Positions 1 to 8,098 of a stretch of 64,000 nucleotides of DNA are shown piece by piece (within the stretch, counting starts at the first letter, position 1; each line of letters opens with the position of its first letter). The stretch spans positions 14,266 through 78,265 of the forward strand of contig JAFAGC010000039.1 in NCBI GenBank assembly GCA_023423065.1, given 5' to 3'. A program made the translations under genes and the position numbers. The notes below the pieces were generated by a model. It was not told the origin of the DNA, ran no database searches, and saw only the letters and a list, made by a program, of their open reading frames with translations. Source of the DNA: Pseudomonadota bacterium. GTDB taxonomy: Bacteria; Pseudomonadota; Gammaproteobacteria; Steroidobacterales; Steroidobacteraceae.

Positions 1-77
1 AATTCCAGCGCGGCTTCGAAACCATGGGGTCCGGACAGTCAGGCAAGGTCATTCTCGACTGGTCGACGGCCGGCTAG
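1..77 (+). CDS. C-terminal end of a zinc-type (MDR) alcohol dehydrogenase, partial
   Basis: The window opens inside a reading frame that ends at the TAG at 75-77. The last 24 residues include GFETMGSGQSGKVILDW. This matches the usual C-terminus of medium-chain zinc-dependent alcohol dehydrogenases, where an 'A/GF..M..G...GKVVLD' segment closes the catalytic domain. Only the tail is present, so catalytic and cofactor residues cannot be checked and the substrate cannot be named. It lies 14 bases upstream of the ankyrin gene on the same strand and may be co-transcribed with it. The family call rests on a short motif only. Confidence 0.6.
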   Translation, partial: FQRGFETMGSGQSGKVILDWSTAG

Positions 78-91
78 CAGATCGACGCGCG

Positions 92-1261
92 ATGGCCACG
101 CTACCCGCGCGTCCGAATCTCGAATGGCTCAAGAAGACCGCCAGGCAGCGGCTGGCCGAGCTGCGCACGCTTGATCCCGGTTCCAGGCTCGCGGACGCCC
201 AGTTCGCCGTCGCGCGGGACTACGGCTTCGCGAGCTGGCGCGAGCTGAAGCTGCACTGCAGCCAATTGCGTTCCTCCGCCGTGCCCGACGATGCGGCCGC
301 CGCGCAATTCCTGCGCGACGTGCGCGCCGGCAACGTCGCCGCGGCAAAGGCCGCGCTCGCCGCCTTCCCCGCCATCGTCAACGTAACGGCGCCGCATCCG
401 CACTGGGGCGGTAAACCGCAGGCTCTGCACATGGCGATCGAGGGCAAGCAGCGCGAACTGTTCGACCTGCTGCTCGAGGCCGGCGCCGACCCGCGCGGCG
501 ACAACCGCGGTTACTCGGACTGGTCGCCGTTGATGCTCGCGGCGTCGAACGGCGACGCGTACATGTGCGATGAATTGATCCGGCGCGGCGCGCGAGTCGG
601 GCTCGTCGAGGCGCTGATGCTGGGCGACGACGCGCGCACTGAGGAGATGCTGAAGCGCGGCCGCAAGGCCCTGCCCAGGCGGATTCCGGGCGACGCCTCG
701 CTCCTTGCGTTCGCCAGGACGACCCGGGCGATAGACCTGCTGCTCGCGCGCGGAGCGCCGATCGACCAGCCGGACGCGTGGAAGATCACGCCGATCGAGA
801 CCTTCGCGCAGCTTGGCGAGCGCGGACGGGAACTCGTGCGCCACCTGCAAGAACGCGGCGCCCGCGTGCGACCGCGCGACTTCGCGCGGCTCGGCGATCG
901 CGAAACGGTCATCGCCCTCGCGGCCGCGGATGCTCGGATCGTGCACGACGACGAAGTGCTCATGGGCGCCGTCGACGCCGGCGACGCGGAGCTCGTGTCG
1001 TGGCTGCTCGACAAGGGCGCGAACCCCAACGCGCGGACGTCCTTCGGCTCGCAGGCGATGGCGCTGCACGGCGCCGCCTGGAGCGGCAACCTGCGCATGG
1101 CCAAACTACTGGTCGCGGCGGGCGCCGACGTCCGAGGCCGCGACGTCGAGCACCGGAACACCCCGGCCGGCTATGCGCGGGTATCGCGGCGAATCACCGG
1201 CAATCCCGCTTGCGACGCCGTGGCCGAGTACCTGGAGACCCTGGAGCGCGAATCTAGTTAG
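92..1261 (+). CDS. Ankyrin-repeat protein
   Basis: This 389-residue soluble protein has no signal peptide or membrane segment. From about residue 105 onward it contains ankyrin-type repeats. Recognisable units include ALHMAIEGKQRELFDLLLEAGADP, split here as ALHMAIEGK and FDLLLEAGADP, then SPLMLAASNGDAYMCDEL, and near the C-terminus ALHGAAWSGNLRMAKLLV. The N-terminal 65 residues are helical and carry 'AVARDYGFASWRELKLH', a segment often found in front of ankyrin repeats in bacterial proteins. Ankyrin repeats bind proteins, but no partner can be deduced. The 3' end overlaps the convergent ClC gene by eight bases. Confidence 0.85.
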   Translation: MATLPARPNLEWLKKTARQRLAELRTLDPGSRLADAQFAVARDYGFASWRELKLHCSQLRSSAVPDDAAAAQFLRDVRAGNVAAAKAALAAFPAIVNVTAPHPHWGGKPQALHMAIEGKQRELFDLLLEAGADPRGDNRGYSDWSPLMLAASNGDAYMCDELIRRGARVGLVEALMLGDDARTEEMLKRGRKALPRRIPGDASLLAFARTTRAIDLLLARGAPIDQPDAWKITPIETFAQLGERGRELVRHLQERGARVRPRDFARLGDRETVIALAAADARIVHDDEVLMGAVDAGDAELVSWLLDKGANPNARTSFGSQAMALHGAAWSGNLRMAKLLVAAGADVRGRDVEHRNTPAGYARVSRRITGNPACDAVAEYLETLERESS

Positions 1262-2582
1262 CTCGTCGGCGCGCGCGCCAGGCGCGTTCGAGCCGGTCGA
1301 CTCCATTGGCCACGGCCATTCCGACCACCCACGCCACCAGCACCGTGGCGAGACAGGTCAGCATCGAAAGGCGCGGACCGCCGACGCCGATCACCATCGC
1401 GATCGCGGTCAGCGGCAGGTGATACCCGCCCGCGATGCCCGCGGCCGCTCCGGCCGCGCCGGCCAGGTCGTTGCCGATGCCGAGAATCGGCGCGAACACC
1501 CTTCCGCCGATGTCCCCGGTCGCGAGAAACGGAACGAACACTCCGCCGCAGCCACCCGCCGCGGTCGCGGCGGTCGTGATGGCCGCGCGTAACAGCGCGA
1601 CGGCGAGCAACGTGAGCGGCAACGCATCGGCGCTTTCGGCCCAGACGATCGCGCCACCGCCCGGACCGATCGCGGCCGAGGCTCCGGCGACGTGTACCAG
1701 CAGCATGGCCGCGGCGACCGACGCAAGCCCACCGACCGCGACGCGTACGGCCGGGTGCGCACGCCAGTCCTTCGCGCGGTAGATAGCCGCTGCCGCGAGC
1801 GCGGTGATCGCTCCCGCGAGCACGCCGATGCAGATCGACGTGACCACGCCTTCCTTCACGGAATACGGCGGCACCTTGGGCACGACCAGCCGGATGAGAT
1901 CGAGATTCAGCACATCGTTGATCTTCCAGCCGATATAGCCACCGATCAGCGCCGCGATGACGCGCTCGAGACTGAACGGCGCGCCGTTGCGCCGGCCGAT
2001 TTCGAGCACGTATGCGGCGCCGACCAGCGGAATCGCCATCAACGCGGCCACGCCTGCCGCGCCGCCGCCGAGCGCAGCGGGACGCAGCAGTCGGCGCCAT
2101 TTCTCACCGCGATCGCAGACGGCGGCTCCCGCCGCGGAGGCCAGGTACGCGGCCGGAGCCTCGGTACCCATCGCCGCGCCCGAACCCACCGTCGCGAAGA
2201 TCGCGCCGAGTCGCAGCGGCGCGAGCCGCCACGGCATCCGCTCTTCCCGGCCGGCGCTCGACTGCACGTCGCCCGTGATGTCGGCCGGGATGGCGCCGGG
2301 CGGCCACGAGCGCCACGACCGGCGCGGACGATTTCCGCCGGAGGTTGAAGGCTCGCGACGGCCGAAGCCGTTCAACAGCAATGAGGCAAGTGCGAGCCCG
2401 ATAACGGGCATGACGATGAGCACCCACGTGTCCTGCGCGGACACGATTTCGAGCATCGCCTTGAGGGCGGACACCACGACGACGACGAGCAGACCGCCCA
2501 CGACCCCGCCGACGAGCCCGCCGGCCACGTAAGTTGCGACACGCGGCCAGCTCGCCCGCTCTTCCGTGAGTTCGGTCGCCAT
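1254..2582 (-). CDS. ClC-family chloride channel/antiporter, divergent
   Basis: The 442-residue polytopic membrane protein has the helix-rich pattern of ClC channels and proton/chloride antiporters. The pore motif GxFxP is present as GGCGGVFVPFLATGDIGGR. The usual GREGP motif appears as GTEAP, so the gating glutamate is kept while its neighbours are changed. The first selectivity motif, GSGIP with the chloride-binding serine, is not recognisable. No CBS domains follow the membrane part. Because selectivity residues differ, the transported ion (chloride, fluoride or another anion) cannot be told from sequence. It lies downstream of sppA on the same strand. Confidence 0.8.
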   Translation of the reverse strand: MATELTEERASWPRVATYVAGGLVGGVVGGLLVVVVVSALKAMLEIVSAQDTWVLIVMPVIGLALASLLLNGFGRREPSTSGGNRPRRSWRSWPPGAIPADITGDVQSSAGREERMPWRLAPLRLGAIFATVGSGAAMGTEAPAAYLASAAGAAVCDRGEKWRRLLRPAALGGGAAGVAALMAIPLVGAAYVLEIGRRNGAPFSLERVIAALIGGYIGWKINDVLNLDLIRLVVPKVPPYSVKEGVVTSICIGVLAGAITALAAAAIYRAKDWRAHPAVRVAVGGLASVAAAMLLVHVAGASAAIGPGGGAIVWAESADALPLTLLAVALLRAAITTAATAAGGCGGVFVPFLATGDIGGRVFAPILGIGNDLAGAAGAAAGIAGGYHLPLTAIAMVIGVGGPRLSMLTCLATVLVAWVVGMAVANGVDRLERAWRARRRAN

Positions 2583-2665
2583 CGACCGATACTGCCGGAT
2601 GGCAGGGGTCGGAATGGATACGCCTTTAGGTCAACTGACGATGGGCGTCGCCAGGGACCGGCGAA

Positions 2666-4540
2666 CTAATGCACGTCGCAGAAGCAGTAGGCGTAACGGT
2701 TGTCGCGCGAGCTCATGCGCGACCAGCGCTCCAGCTCCCGCTGCACGGGTTCGATCTGCCGCGACACGCCCGCCAGCGGATTCTGGCGCGCGACATCGCC
2801 GAGGAAACCGGCCGCGAACCACACGCGCACGCGCATCGCGAGGCGCTCGGCGAGCGTCAGTTGCGGCTCGATGCGCTCGACGTCGTAGTCCTTGATCCCG
2901 GCGCGCTCCGCCGCGGATTTGACGGCTTCATCGAACAGGCCGAGCTTGTCGACGAGTCCATTGCCCAACGCATCGGTGCCGATCCACACGCGCCCCTGCG
3001 CGATCTCGTGGACCTGGTCGCGGGTCTTGTTGCGGCCCTCCGCGACGTGTCCGAGAAATTCCTCGTATCCGTGCTCGACCATCGACTGCAACAGGACCTT
3101 CGCTTCGTTGCCGAGCGGCCGGTCGACGCGCAGCTGGCCGGAAAGATTCGTGGTTCCGACGCCGTCGACGTTGACGCCGATCTTGTCGAGCGTGCCGTCG
3201 AAGGTCGGTACCGCTCCGAAGATGCCGATCGAGCCCGTGATCGTCGCCGGGTGCGCCCAGATCTCGTCGGCCGACGTCGCGATGTAGTAACCGCCCGAGG
3301 CCGCCAGGTCGCCCATCGACACGACCACCGGCAATCCCGATTTTTGCGCCGCGCGCACTTCGCGGTAGATCTGCTCCGACGCGAGCACGCTGCCGCCGGG
3401 GCTATCTACCCGCAGCACGATGGCCTTCACGTCGTCGTCGCGGCGCGCTTCGCGCACCAGCCCGGAGGTGCTCTCACCGCCGATCGTGCCCGGCGGCTGC
3501 GAGCCGTCGACGATTTCGCCCGAGGCCACGATGACGGCGATCTTGTTCTTGCCGCCGCCCCGCGCCACCTTCTCGGCTTCGACGATGCGCAGGTAGTCCT
3601 CGAAATAGGTCGCGTTGTAATCGTCGCCGGGGTCGGCGGCTTCGACGGCGCCCTTGTCGCGCCTGCGATCCGGATCCGCGCTGCCGACGAGCTCGACCAT
3701 GCGGCGATCCACGTCGAGCGAGGACTTGAGTCCCGTGACCAGCTTCGCGTCGAGCGCGACCTGCGCGGCGTTGCCCTTCGCGGCCAGCATCGCCGGCACC
3801 GCGTTTTCGACATACGCGCCGATGTCCTCGGGCTTGAGGCCGCGCGCGTTCGCGACCGCGGTGCGGTAGTTGAGCCACAACGCGTTGAGGTACGCGAGGC
3901 TCGCCTCGCGGTCTTCCGGCGACATGTCCGAACGCACGTAGACCTCGGCCGCGCTCTTGTACGCTCCAACCTTGAACAGGTTGACGGTCACGCCGAGCTT
4001 CTCGAGCAGTTCCTTGTAGTAGATGCGGTAGCGGTCGTAGCCATCGATGACGATGAGGCCCAGCGGATCGATGTAGACCTCGTCCGCGTGCGCCGCGACG
4101 TAGTACTGGTCCTGGAGCATGGCGTCCGCGTGCGCGACGACTTTCTTGCCGCTCGAGCGGAAGTCGTCGATCGCGGCGGCGAATTCGGCGAGCGTGGGCT
4201 GACCGCCGCCGCTCATCGAATTCAGGTCGAGGACCACCGCCTTGATGCGCGCGTCCTTCTTCGCGGCGCGCAGCGCATCGACCAGGTTCCAGAGCAGCGT
4301 TTCGCCCTGTCCTTCGCCCTGAGCGCGCGCGATGGCCTGGTCGACGGGACTGCCCGAGAGCTGCTCGACGATCTCGCCCTGCGGCTGGATGACGAGCGCG
4401 GAGTTGTCCGCGATGTGGGGAATGGACGTCCGCAGTGCTCCGACGATGAAGCCGAAGATCACCAGCAACAGCAGCAGGTGCAGGAACTTGCGCAGCCCAT
4501 CCAGGCCGCGCCACAGTCCCAGTGCGATACGGCCGATCAT
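2666..4540 (-). CDS. sppA: Signal peptide peptidase SppA, long form
   Basis: This inner-membrane serine protease digests cleaved signal peptides. The 624-residue length matches the long type, in which two homologous S49 domains are fused. One N-terminal transmembrane helix spans roughly residues 19-35. The Ser/Lys dyad is split between the domains: Lys195 in GAYKSAAEVY and Ser415 in GDLAASGGYY. The gene starts 24 bases after the rplS stop, so it may be read through from the ribosomal-protein operon. The last dozen residues (RYAYCFCDVH end) are unlike the family and look like a lineage-specific tail. Confidence 0.95.
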   Translation of the reverse strand: MIGRIALGLWRGLDGLRKFLHLLLLLVIFGFIVGALRTSIPHIADNSALVIQPQGEIVEQLSGSPVDQAIARAQGEGQGETLLWNLVDALRAAKKDARIKAVVLDLNSMSGGGQPTLAEFAAAIDDFRSSGKKVVAHADAMLQDQYYVAAHADEVYIDPLGLIVIDGYDRYRIYYKELLEKLGVTVNLFKVGAYKSAAEVYVRSDMSPEDREASLAYLNALWLNYRTAVANARGLKPEDIGAYVENAVPAMLAAKGNAAQVALDAKLVTGLKSSLDVDRRMVELVGSADPDRRRDKGAVEAADPGDDYNATYFEDYLRIVEAEKVARGGGKNKIAVIVASGEIVDGSQPPGTIGGESTSGLVREARRDDDVKAIVLRVDSPGGSVLASEQIYREVRAAQKSGLPVVVSMGDLAASGGYYIATSADEIWAHPATITGSIGIFGAVPTFDGTLDKIGVNVDGVGTTNLSGQLRVDRPLGNEAKVLLQSMVEHGYEEFLGHVAEGRNKTRDQVHEIAQGRVWIGTDALGNGLVDKLGLFDEAVKSAAERAGIKDYDVERIEPQLTLAERLAMRVRVWFAAGFLGDVARQNPLAGVSRQIEPVQRELERWSRMSSRDNRYAYCFCDVH

Positions 4541-4564
4541 GGCTGCCAGACGTCCAATTTGAAG

Positions 4565-4909
4565 TTAGACCTTCTCTTCGATGCGCGCGGCCTTGCCCGA
4601 CAGATCACGCAGGTAGTAGAGCTTCGCGCGACGGACGCTGCCGCGGCGCTTGATCTCGATCTCGCTGATCGCGGGGCTGTAGGTCTGGAACACGCGCTCC
4701 ACGCCCTCGCCGTGCGAAATCTTGCGCACCGTGAACGAGGAGTTGAGTCCGCGGTTGCTCTTCGCGATGACCACGCCCTCGTAGGCCTGCGCGCGCTCGC
4801 GGTCGCCTTCCTTCACCTTCACCTGCACGACGACGGTGTCGCCAGGGTTGAAATCGGGGACTTTGCGCGTCATGCGCGCGGATTCGAGCTGTTGAATGAT
4901 GTTAGCCAT
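4565..4909 (-). CDS. rplS: 50S ribosomal protein L19
   Basis: This 114-residue protein is bL19, which sits at the interface of the ribosomal subunits. It begins MANIIQQLES and carries the family's conserved core 'PGDTVVVQVKVKEGDRER' and 'ISHGEGVERVFQ'. I chose the ATG at 4909 because upstream codons in this frame are antisense to the end of trmD and because L19 proteins start at this point. The start overlaps the trmD stop by eight bases, which suggests translational coupling. It is the last gene of rpsP-rimM-trmD-rplS. Confidence 0.97.
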   Translation of the reverse strand: MANIIQQLESARMTRKVPDFNPGDTVVVQVKVKEGDRERAQAYEGVVIAKSNRGLNSSFTVRKISHGEGVERVFQTYSPAISEIEIKRRGSVRRAKLYYLRDLSGKAARIEEKV

Positions 4910-5654
4910 GTTCTTCACCTTCGCGTTCAGCGAGAAATTCATCGAGCAGCTTTGCCGCATCGGCCGGCAGGCCACCCTTCGCAATCAGATCCGGCCGCCG
5001 CACCCAGGTGCGAGCCACCGCCTGCTTCAATCGCCAGCGCTGGATATCAGCGTGGTGCCCGCCCTGCAGGACTTCGGGCACCGTCCGGCCTTCGAACTCC
5101 ACCGGCCGCGTGTAATGCGGCCAGTCGAGCAAACCCGCATCGAACGACTCCTCGACGTTTGAGCGTAAATCACCCAACACTCCGGGCAGCAATCTCGCCA
5201 CCGCGTCGATCACCACGAGCGCCGGCAGTTCACCGCCCGACAGCACGTAGTCGCCAATCGATACTTCTCTATCTATCCGCGATTCGATGACCCGTTCGTC
5301 GAGTCCCTCGTATCGCCCCGCCACCAGCACCAGGCCCGGCAGCGTCGCAAATTCCTTCGCCAGCGCCTGCGTGAAAGGCACGCCCTGCGCCGACATGTAC
5401 ACCCGCGGCGATCCCGCCGGCAGCCTCGCCGTCGCGGCATCGATCGCCTTCGCCATCGGCTCGGGCTTCAGGACCATTCCGGGTCCGCCGCCATACGGCC
5501 GATCGTCCACCGTGCGGTGCACGTCGCTCGTGTGTGAGCGCGGGTCTTCGCAACCCACCTTCACGATGCCACGCGTCACGGCGCGGCCGACGACACCCAC
5601 CTCGAGCGCGGAGCGGATCAGCTCCGGGAACAGTGTCACGACTTCTATCTGCAT
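4902..5654 (-). CDS. trmD: tRNA (guanine-N1-)-methyltransferase TrmD
   Basis: TrmD methylates G37 next to the anticodon in tRNAs that read CUN, CCN and CGG codons, using S-adenosylmethionine, and prevents +1 frameshifts. The 250-residue protein starts MQIEVVTLFPELI, the normal family N-terminus, so I rejected a start four codons earlier. The SPOUT trefoil-knot region is visible, including PYGGGPGMVLKPEP and the SIGDYVLSGGELPALV segment that binds the methyl donor. It stands 35 bases after rimM and overlaps rplS, in the standard operon order. Confidence 0.97.
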   Translation of the reverse strand: MQIEVVTLFPELIRSALEVGVVGRAVTRGIVKVGCEDPRSHTSDVHRTVDDRPYGGGPGMVLKPEPMAKAIDAATARLPAGSPRVYMSAQGVPFTQALAKEFATLPGLVLVAGRYEGLDERVIESRIDREVSIGDYVLSGGELPALVVIDAVARLLPGVLGDLRSNVEESFDAGLLDWPHYTRPVEFEGRTVPEVLQGGHHADIQRWRLKQAVARTWVRRPDLIAKGGLPADAAKLLDEFLAEREGEEHG

Positions 5655-5689
5655 GAGTCGTGTCACCGCTCCCGCTCAAAAATCCTCGT

Positions 5690-6196
5690 TCAAAAATCTT
5701 CTGGCCAATCCACCGTCAACAAACGCTCGCCCTGGTTGACGACGAGAAGGTGCTGCGTCGTCACCGGAACCAGGTGCTCGCGCTCGCCCTTCACCACCAT
5801 CACCGCATTGCCGGGCGTGTCGATGAAATGATCGACCTTGCCCAACACCGCGCCGTCCAGGTTCATCACGGCGAATCCGACGAGGTCCGCGCGGTAATGT
5901 TCGCGCCCCTCGGTCGGCGGCAACTCTTCCCGATCGACCAGCACCAGCAGCCCGGTCAACCTGCTCGCGGCCTCGCGTTCTTCGATGCCTTCGAGCCGCG
6001 CGATCCAGCCGTTGCCCTGCTGCCGCGCTTCCAACAATTTCACTTCGCTCGTCGCGCCCGCTTCCGTTTGCAGGAGCCAGCGCTTCCACTCGAACAATCG
6101 CTGCGGTGGATCGGTGAACGATTGCACCCGCAGCCAGCCGCGCACTCCGTGCGCCGCTCCCAATCTACCTACTTCGACACGGCGGGGGCCGCCCAT
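5690..6196 (-). CDS. rimM: 16S rRNA processing protein RimM
   Basis: RimM assists maturation of the 30S head by binding ribosomal protein S19. The 168-residue protein shows the N-terminal RimM barrel beginning at VEVGRLGAAHGVRGWLRVQS. The C-terminal PRC-barrel-like half includes HYRADLVGFAVMN and GKVDHFIDTPGNAVM, and it ends in the typical 'LLTVDWPEDF'. Length and gene position between rpsP and trmD agree with the family. The codons for VGRLG near the start include rare-looking GTA, AGA and TTG in an otherwise GC-rich gene. Confidence 0.96.
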   Translation of the reverse strand: MGGPRRVEVGRLGAAHGVRGWLRVQSFTDPPQRLFEWKRWLLQTEAGATSEVKLLEARQQGNGWIARLEGIEEREAASRLTGLLVLVDREELPPTEGREHYRADLVGFAVMNLDGAVLGKVDHFIDTPGNAVMVVKGEREHLVPVTTQHLLVVNQGERLLTVDWPEDF

Positions 6197-6221
6197 GGCT
6201 GCCTCGCCCGTGATCGGTCGA

Positions 6222-6473
6222 TCAGGCGTTCGCCTTGCGGAACTTCGACACGAGGTGCTTCACGCGCTCGGACTGCTGCGCGCCCTTGGACACCCAGTAG
6301 TCGATGCGCGCGATGTCGAGCTTGAGGCCGACCTCGTTCTTCACCGGCTTCGGATTGAAGAAACCGACCTGCTCCAGGCTCTTGCCACCCTGGCGCTTGC
6401 GGCTGTCAGTCACGACGACGTGATAGAACGGCGTGTTCGTGGCACCGCGGCGGGTCAGACGGATTGTCACCAT
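6222..6473 (-). CDS. rpsP: 30S ribosomal protein S16
   Basis: This 83-residue protein is bS16, needed for assembly of the 30S body. It starts MVTIRLTRRGATNTPFYHVV, a family signature, and continues with DSRKRQGGKSLEQVGFFNP. An AAGG ribosome-binding site precedes the ATG at 6473. It is the first gene of the rpsP-rimM-trmD-rplS operon, and a promoter candidate lies about 70 bases upstream. Confidence 0.97.
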   Translation of the reverse strand: MVTIRLTRRGATNTPFYHVVVTDSRKRQGGKSLEQVGFFNPKPVKNEVGLKLDIARIDYWVSKGAQQSERVKHLVSKFRKANA

Positions 6474-6545
6474 GTCATTAAACCTTCAGATGTTCACGGC
6501 CCCAGGTCGGAAACGCCCAACCCGGCCGGCCAAAAAAGAGCGCGG

Positions 6546-6574
6546 ATTCTACGCAAATCAGTGACTTGGTGGAA
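6546..6574 (-). promoter_or_regulatory. Candidate promoter of the rpsP operon
   Basis: Reading the minus strand, TAGAAT at 6551-6546 matches five of six bases of the sigma-70 -10 box and is preceded by TGCG. The -35 position at 17-base spacing (TTCCAC) is poor. The predicted start lies about 66 bases before rpsP. Nearly the same -10 region occurs upstream of rnr (26925-26930), which strengthens the call. The -35 box is uncertain. Confidence 0.45.
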
Positions 6575-6664
6575 GGGTATTTGGGGCTACCCCCCGAGGG
6601 GCCCGTTTCCCACCGCAAGCGCTTGTTCGAGCGGCCATTTCACGGACGGCGCCGCTTCGGCGAC

Positions 6665-6694
6665 GTTTCCTTCGTGGCGCTAGCGCCTGGAAAC
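6665..6694. repeat. Inverted repeat just after ffh
   Basis: GTTTCC at 6665-6670 pairs with GGAAAC at 6689-6694, and inside it GGCGC (6676-6680) pairs with GCGCC (6683-6687). The hairpin begins five bases beyond the ffh stop codon. There is no T-run on the minus strand, so it is not a classical intrinsic terminator. It may protect the ffh 3' end or act with Rho. Confidence 0.5.
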
Positions 6695-6698
6695 ACCC

Positions 6699-8066
6699 CT
6701 ATTTCATGCCGGGGAACCCTGGCGGCACCTGGCCCTTGAACGCATTCATCATGCGCTTGAGCTTTCCACCCGAGAAGCTCTTCATCATCTTCTGCATGTC
6801 CATGAATTGCTTCATGAGACGGTTGACGTCCTGGACCTGCACCCCCGCCCCGGCCGCGATGCGGCGCCGGCGGGAGCCGTCCAGGATGCCCGGGTTGCGC
6901 CGCTCCTTCTTCGTCATCGAATTGATGATCGCGATCTGGCGGCGCACGTCCTTGTCGCCCTGATCCGCCTGGGTCGCATTGGCTTTCGCCGCGCCCGGCA
7001 GCTTGTCCATGAGCGACGCGACGCCGCCCATTTTCTGCACCTGTTCGAGCTGCATCTTGAGATCGGCGAGATCGAAGCCCTTGCCCTTGGCGACCTTCTT
7101 CGCGAGCTTCTGCGCCTCGTCGATGTCGACCTGCTTCTGCACCTGCTCGACGAGCGCGACGACGTCGCCCATGCCGAGGATGCGTCCCGCCATGCGCTCG
7201 GCATCGAAGGGCTCGAGCGCATCGAGCTTCTCGCCGACGCCCACGAGCACAATCGGTTTGCCCGTGACTTCGCGCACCGACAACGCCGCGCCACCGCGCG
7301 CATCGCCGTCGGCTTTCGTGAGGATCACGCCGGTGAGATCGAGCGCGGAGCCGAACGCTCGCGCGGCATTCACCGCGTCCTGGCCCGCCATCGCGTCGAT
7401 GACGAACAATCGCTCGTGCGTCTCCACCGCGCGGTCTATCTGCTGCACCTCGTCCATGAGCTCGGCATCGATGTGCAGACGGCCCGCGGTGTCGACGATG
7501 AGCACGTCGTACACGCCCTTGCGCGCCGCCTCGAGCGCGTCGGCCGCGATGCGCGCGGGCGAAAGATTGTCGTCGGTCGGATAGAGGCCCGCGCCCACCT
7601 GCTCGGCGAGACGCTGCAGCTGCAGGATGGCCGCGGGACGGCGGATGTCCGTGCTCACCAGCATCACGCGCTTCTTCTGATCTTCCATCAGCCAGCGCGC
7701 GAGCTTGCCCGCGGTGGTCGTCTTGCCCGCGCCCTGCAGACCGGCTAACAACACGACGACGGGCGGCTGCGCGCGCAGCTCGAACCGCCCACGCTCGCCC
7801 TGCATCAGGGCAATGAGCTCCTTGTGCAGGATGCCGACGAACGCCTGGCCCGGCGAGAGGCTCGCCGTGACCTCGGCCCCGAGCGCCTTTTGTTTGACGC
7901 GCTCGATGAACGCCTTGACGACGGGCAGCGCAACATCCGCCTCGAGCAGCGCCATGCGCACTTCGCGCAGGGACTCGGAGACGTTTTCCTCGGTGATGCG
8001 GCCGCGGCCGCGCAGCGAATCGACGGTGCGCGACAGGCGCGACGTCAGGTTCTCGAAAAGTGCCAT
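6699..8066 (-). CDS. ffh: Signal recognition particle protein Ffh
   Basis: Ffh is the GTPase that, with 4.5S RNA, delivers nascent inner-membrane proteins to FtsY. The 455-residue protein has the helical N domain and the G domain with P-loop GLQGAGKTTTAGK (from residue 109). The DTAGR motif and the ILTKADGDARGG segment follow. The C-terminal methionine-rich M domain (MKQFMDMQKMMKS) binds signal peptides and RNA. It has no clear Shine-Dalgarno sequence. A perfect TATAAT stands seven bases upstream of the ATG, so a leaderless transcript is possible. The divergent transporter gene starts only 32 bases away. Confidence 0.97.
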   Translation of the reverse strand: MALFENLTSRLSRTVDSLRGRGRITEENVSESLREVRMALLEADVALPVVKAFIERVKQKALGAEVTASLSPGQAFVGILHKELIALMQGERGRFELRAQPPVVVLLAGLQGAGKTTTAGKLARWLMEDQKKRVMLVSTDIRRPAAILQLQRLAEQVGAGLYPTDDNLSPARIAADALEAARKGVYDVLIVDTAGRLHIDAELMDEVQQIDRAVETHERLFVIDAMAGQDAVNAARAFGSALDLTGVILTKADGDARGGAALSVREVTGKPIVLVGVGEKLDALEPFDAERMAGRILGMGDVVALVEQVQKQVDIDEAQKLAKKVAKGKGFDLADLKMQLEQVQKMGGVASLMDKLPGAAKANATQADQGDKDVRRQIAIINSMTKKERRNPGILDGSRRRRIAAGAGVQVQDVNRLMKQFMDMQKMMKSFSGGKLKRMMNAFKGQVPPGFPGMK

Positions 8067-8072
8067 GCGGGG

Positions 8073-8078
8073 ATTATA
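8073..8078 (-). promoter_or_regulatory. Consensus -10 box immediately upstream of ffh
   Basis: The minus strand reads TATAAT, a perfect sigma-70 -10 hexamer. Its last base lies seven bases from the A of the ffh ATG, so transcription would begin at or within a base or two of the start codon. No good -35 box is present at 16-18 bases; TTGCAT occurs at 20 bases. The element lies in the 32-base gap shared with the divergent transporter gene. Confidence 0.5.
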
Positions 8079-8098
8079 GCCCCTATGCTATCGGCCCT

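Noticed and set aside
2669..5290. 873-codon open frame on the plus strand opposite sppA, rplS and trmD
   Set aside because: The opposite strand holds clear conserved genes. Long open shadows are expected in GC-rich DNA, and the product has no family features and is extremely rich in Arg, Asp and Val.
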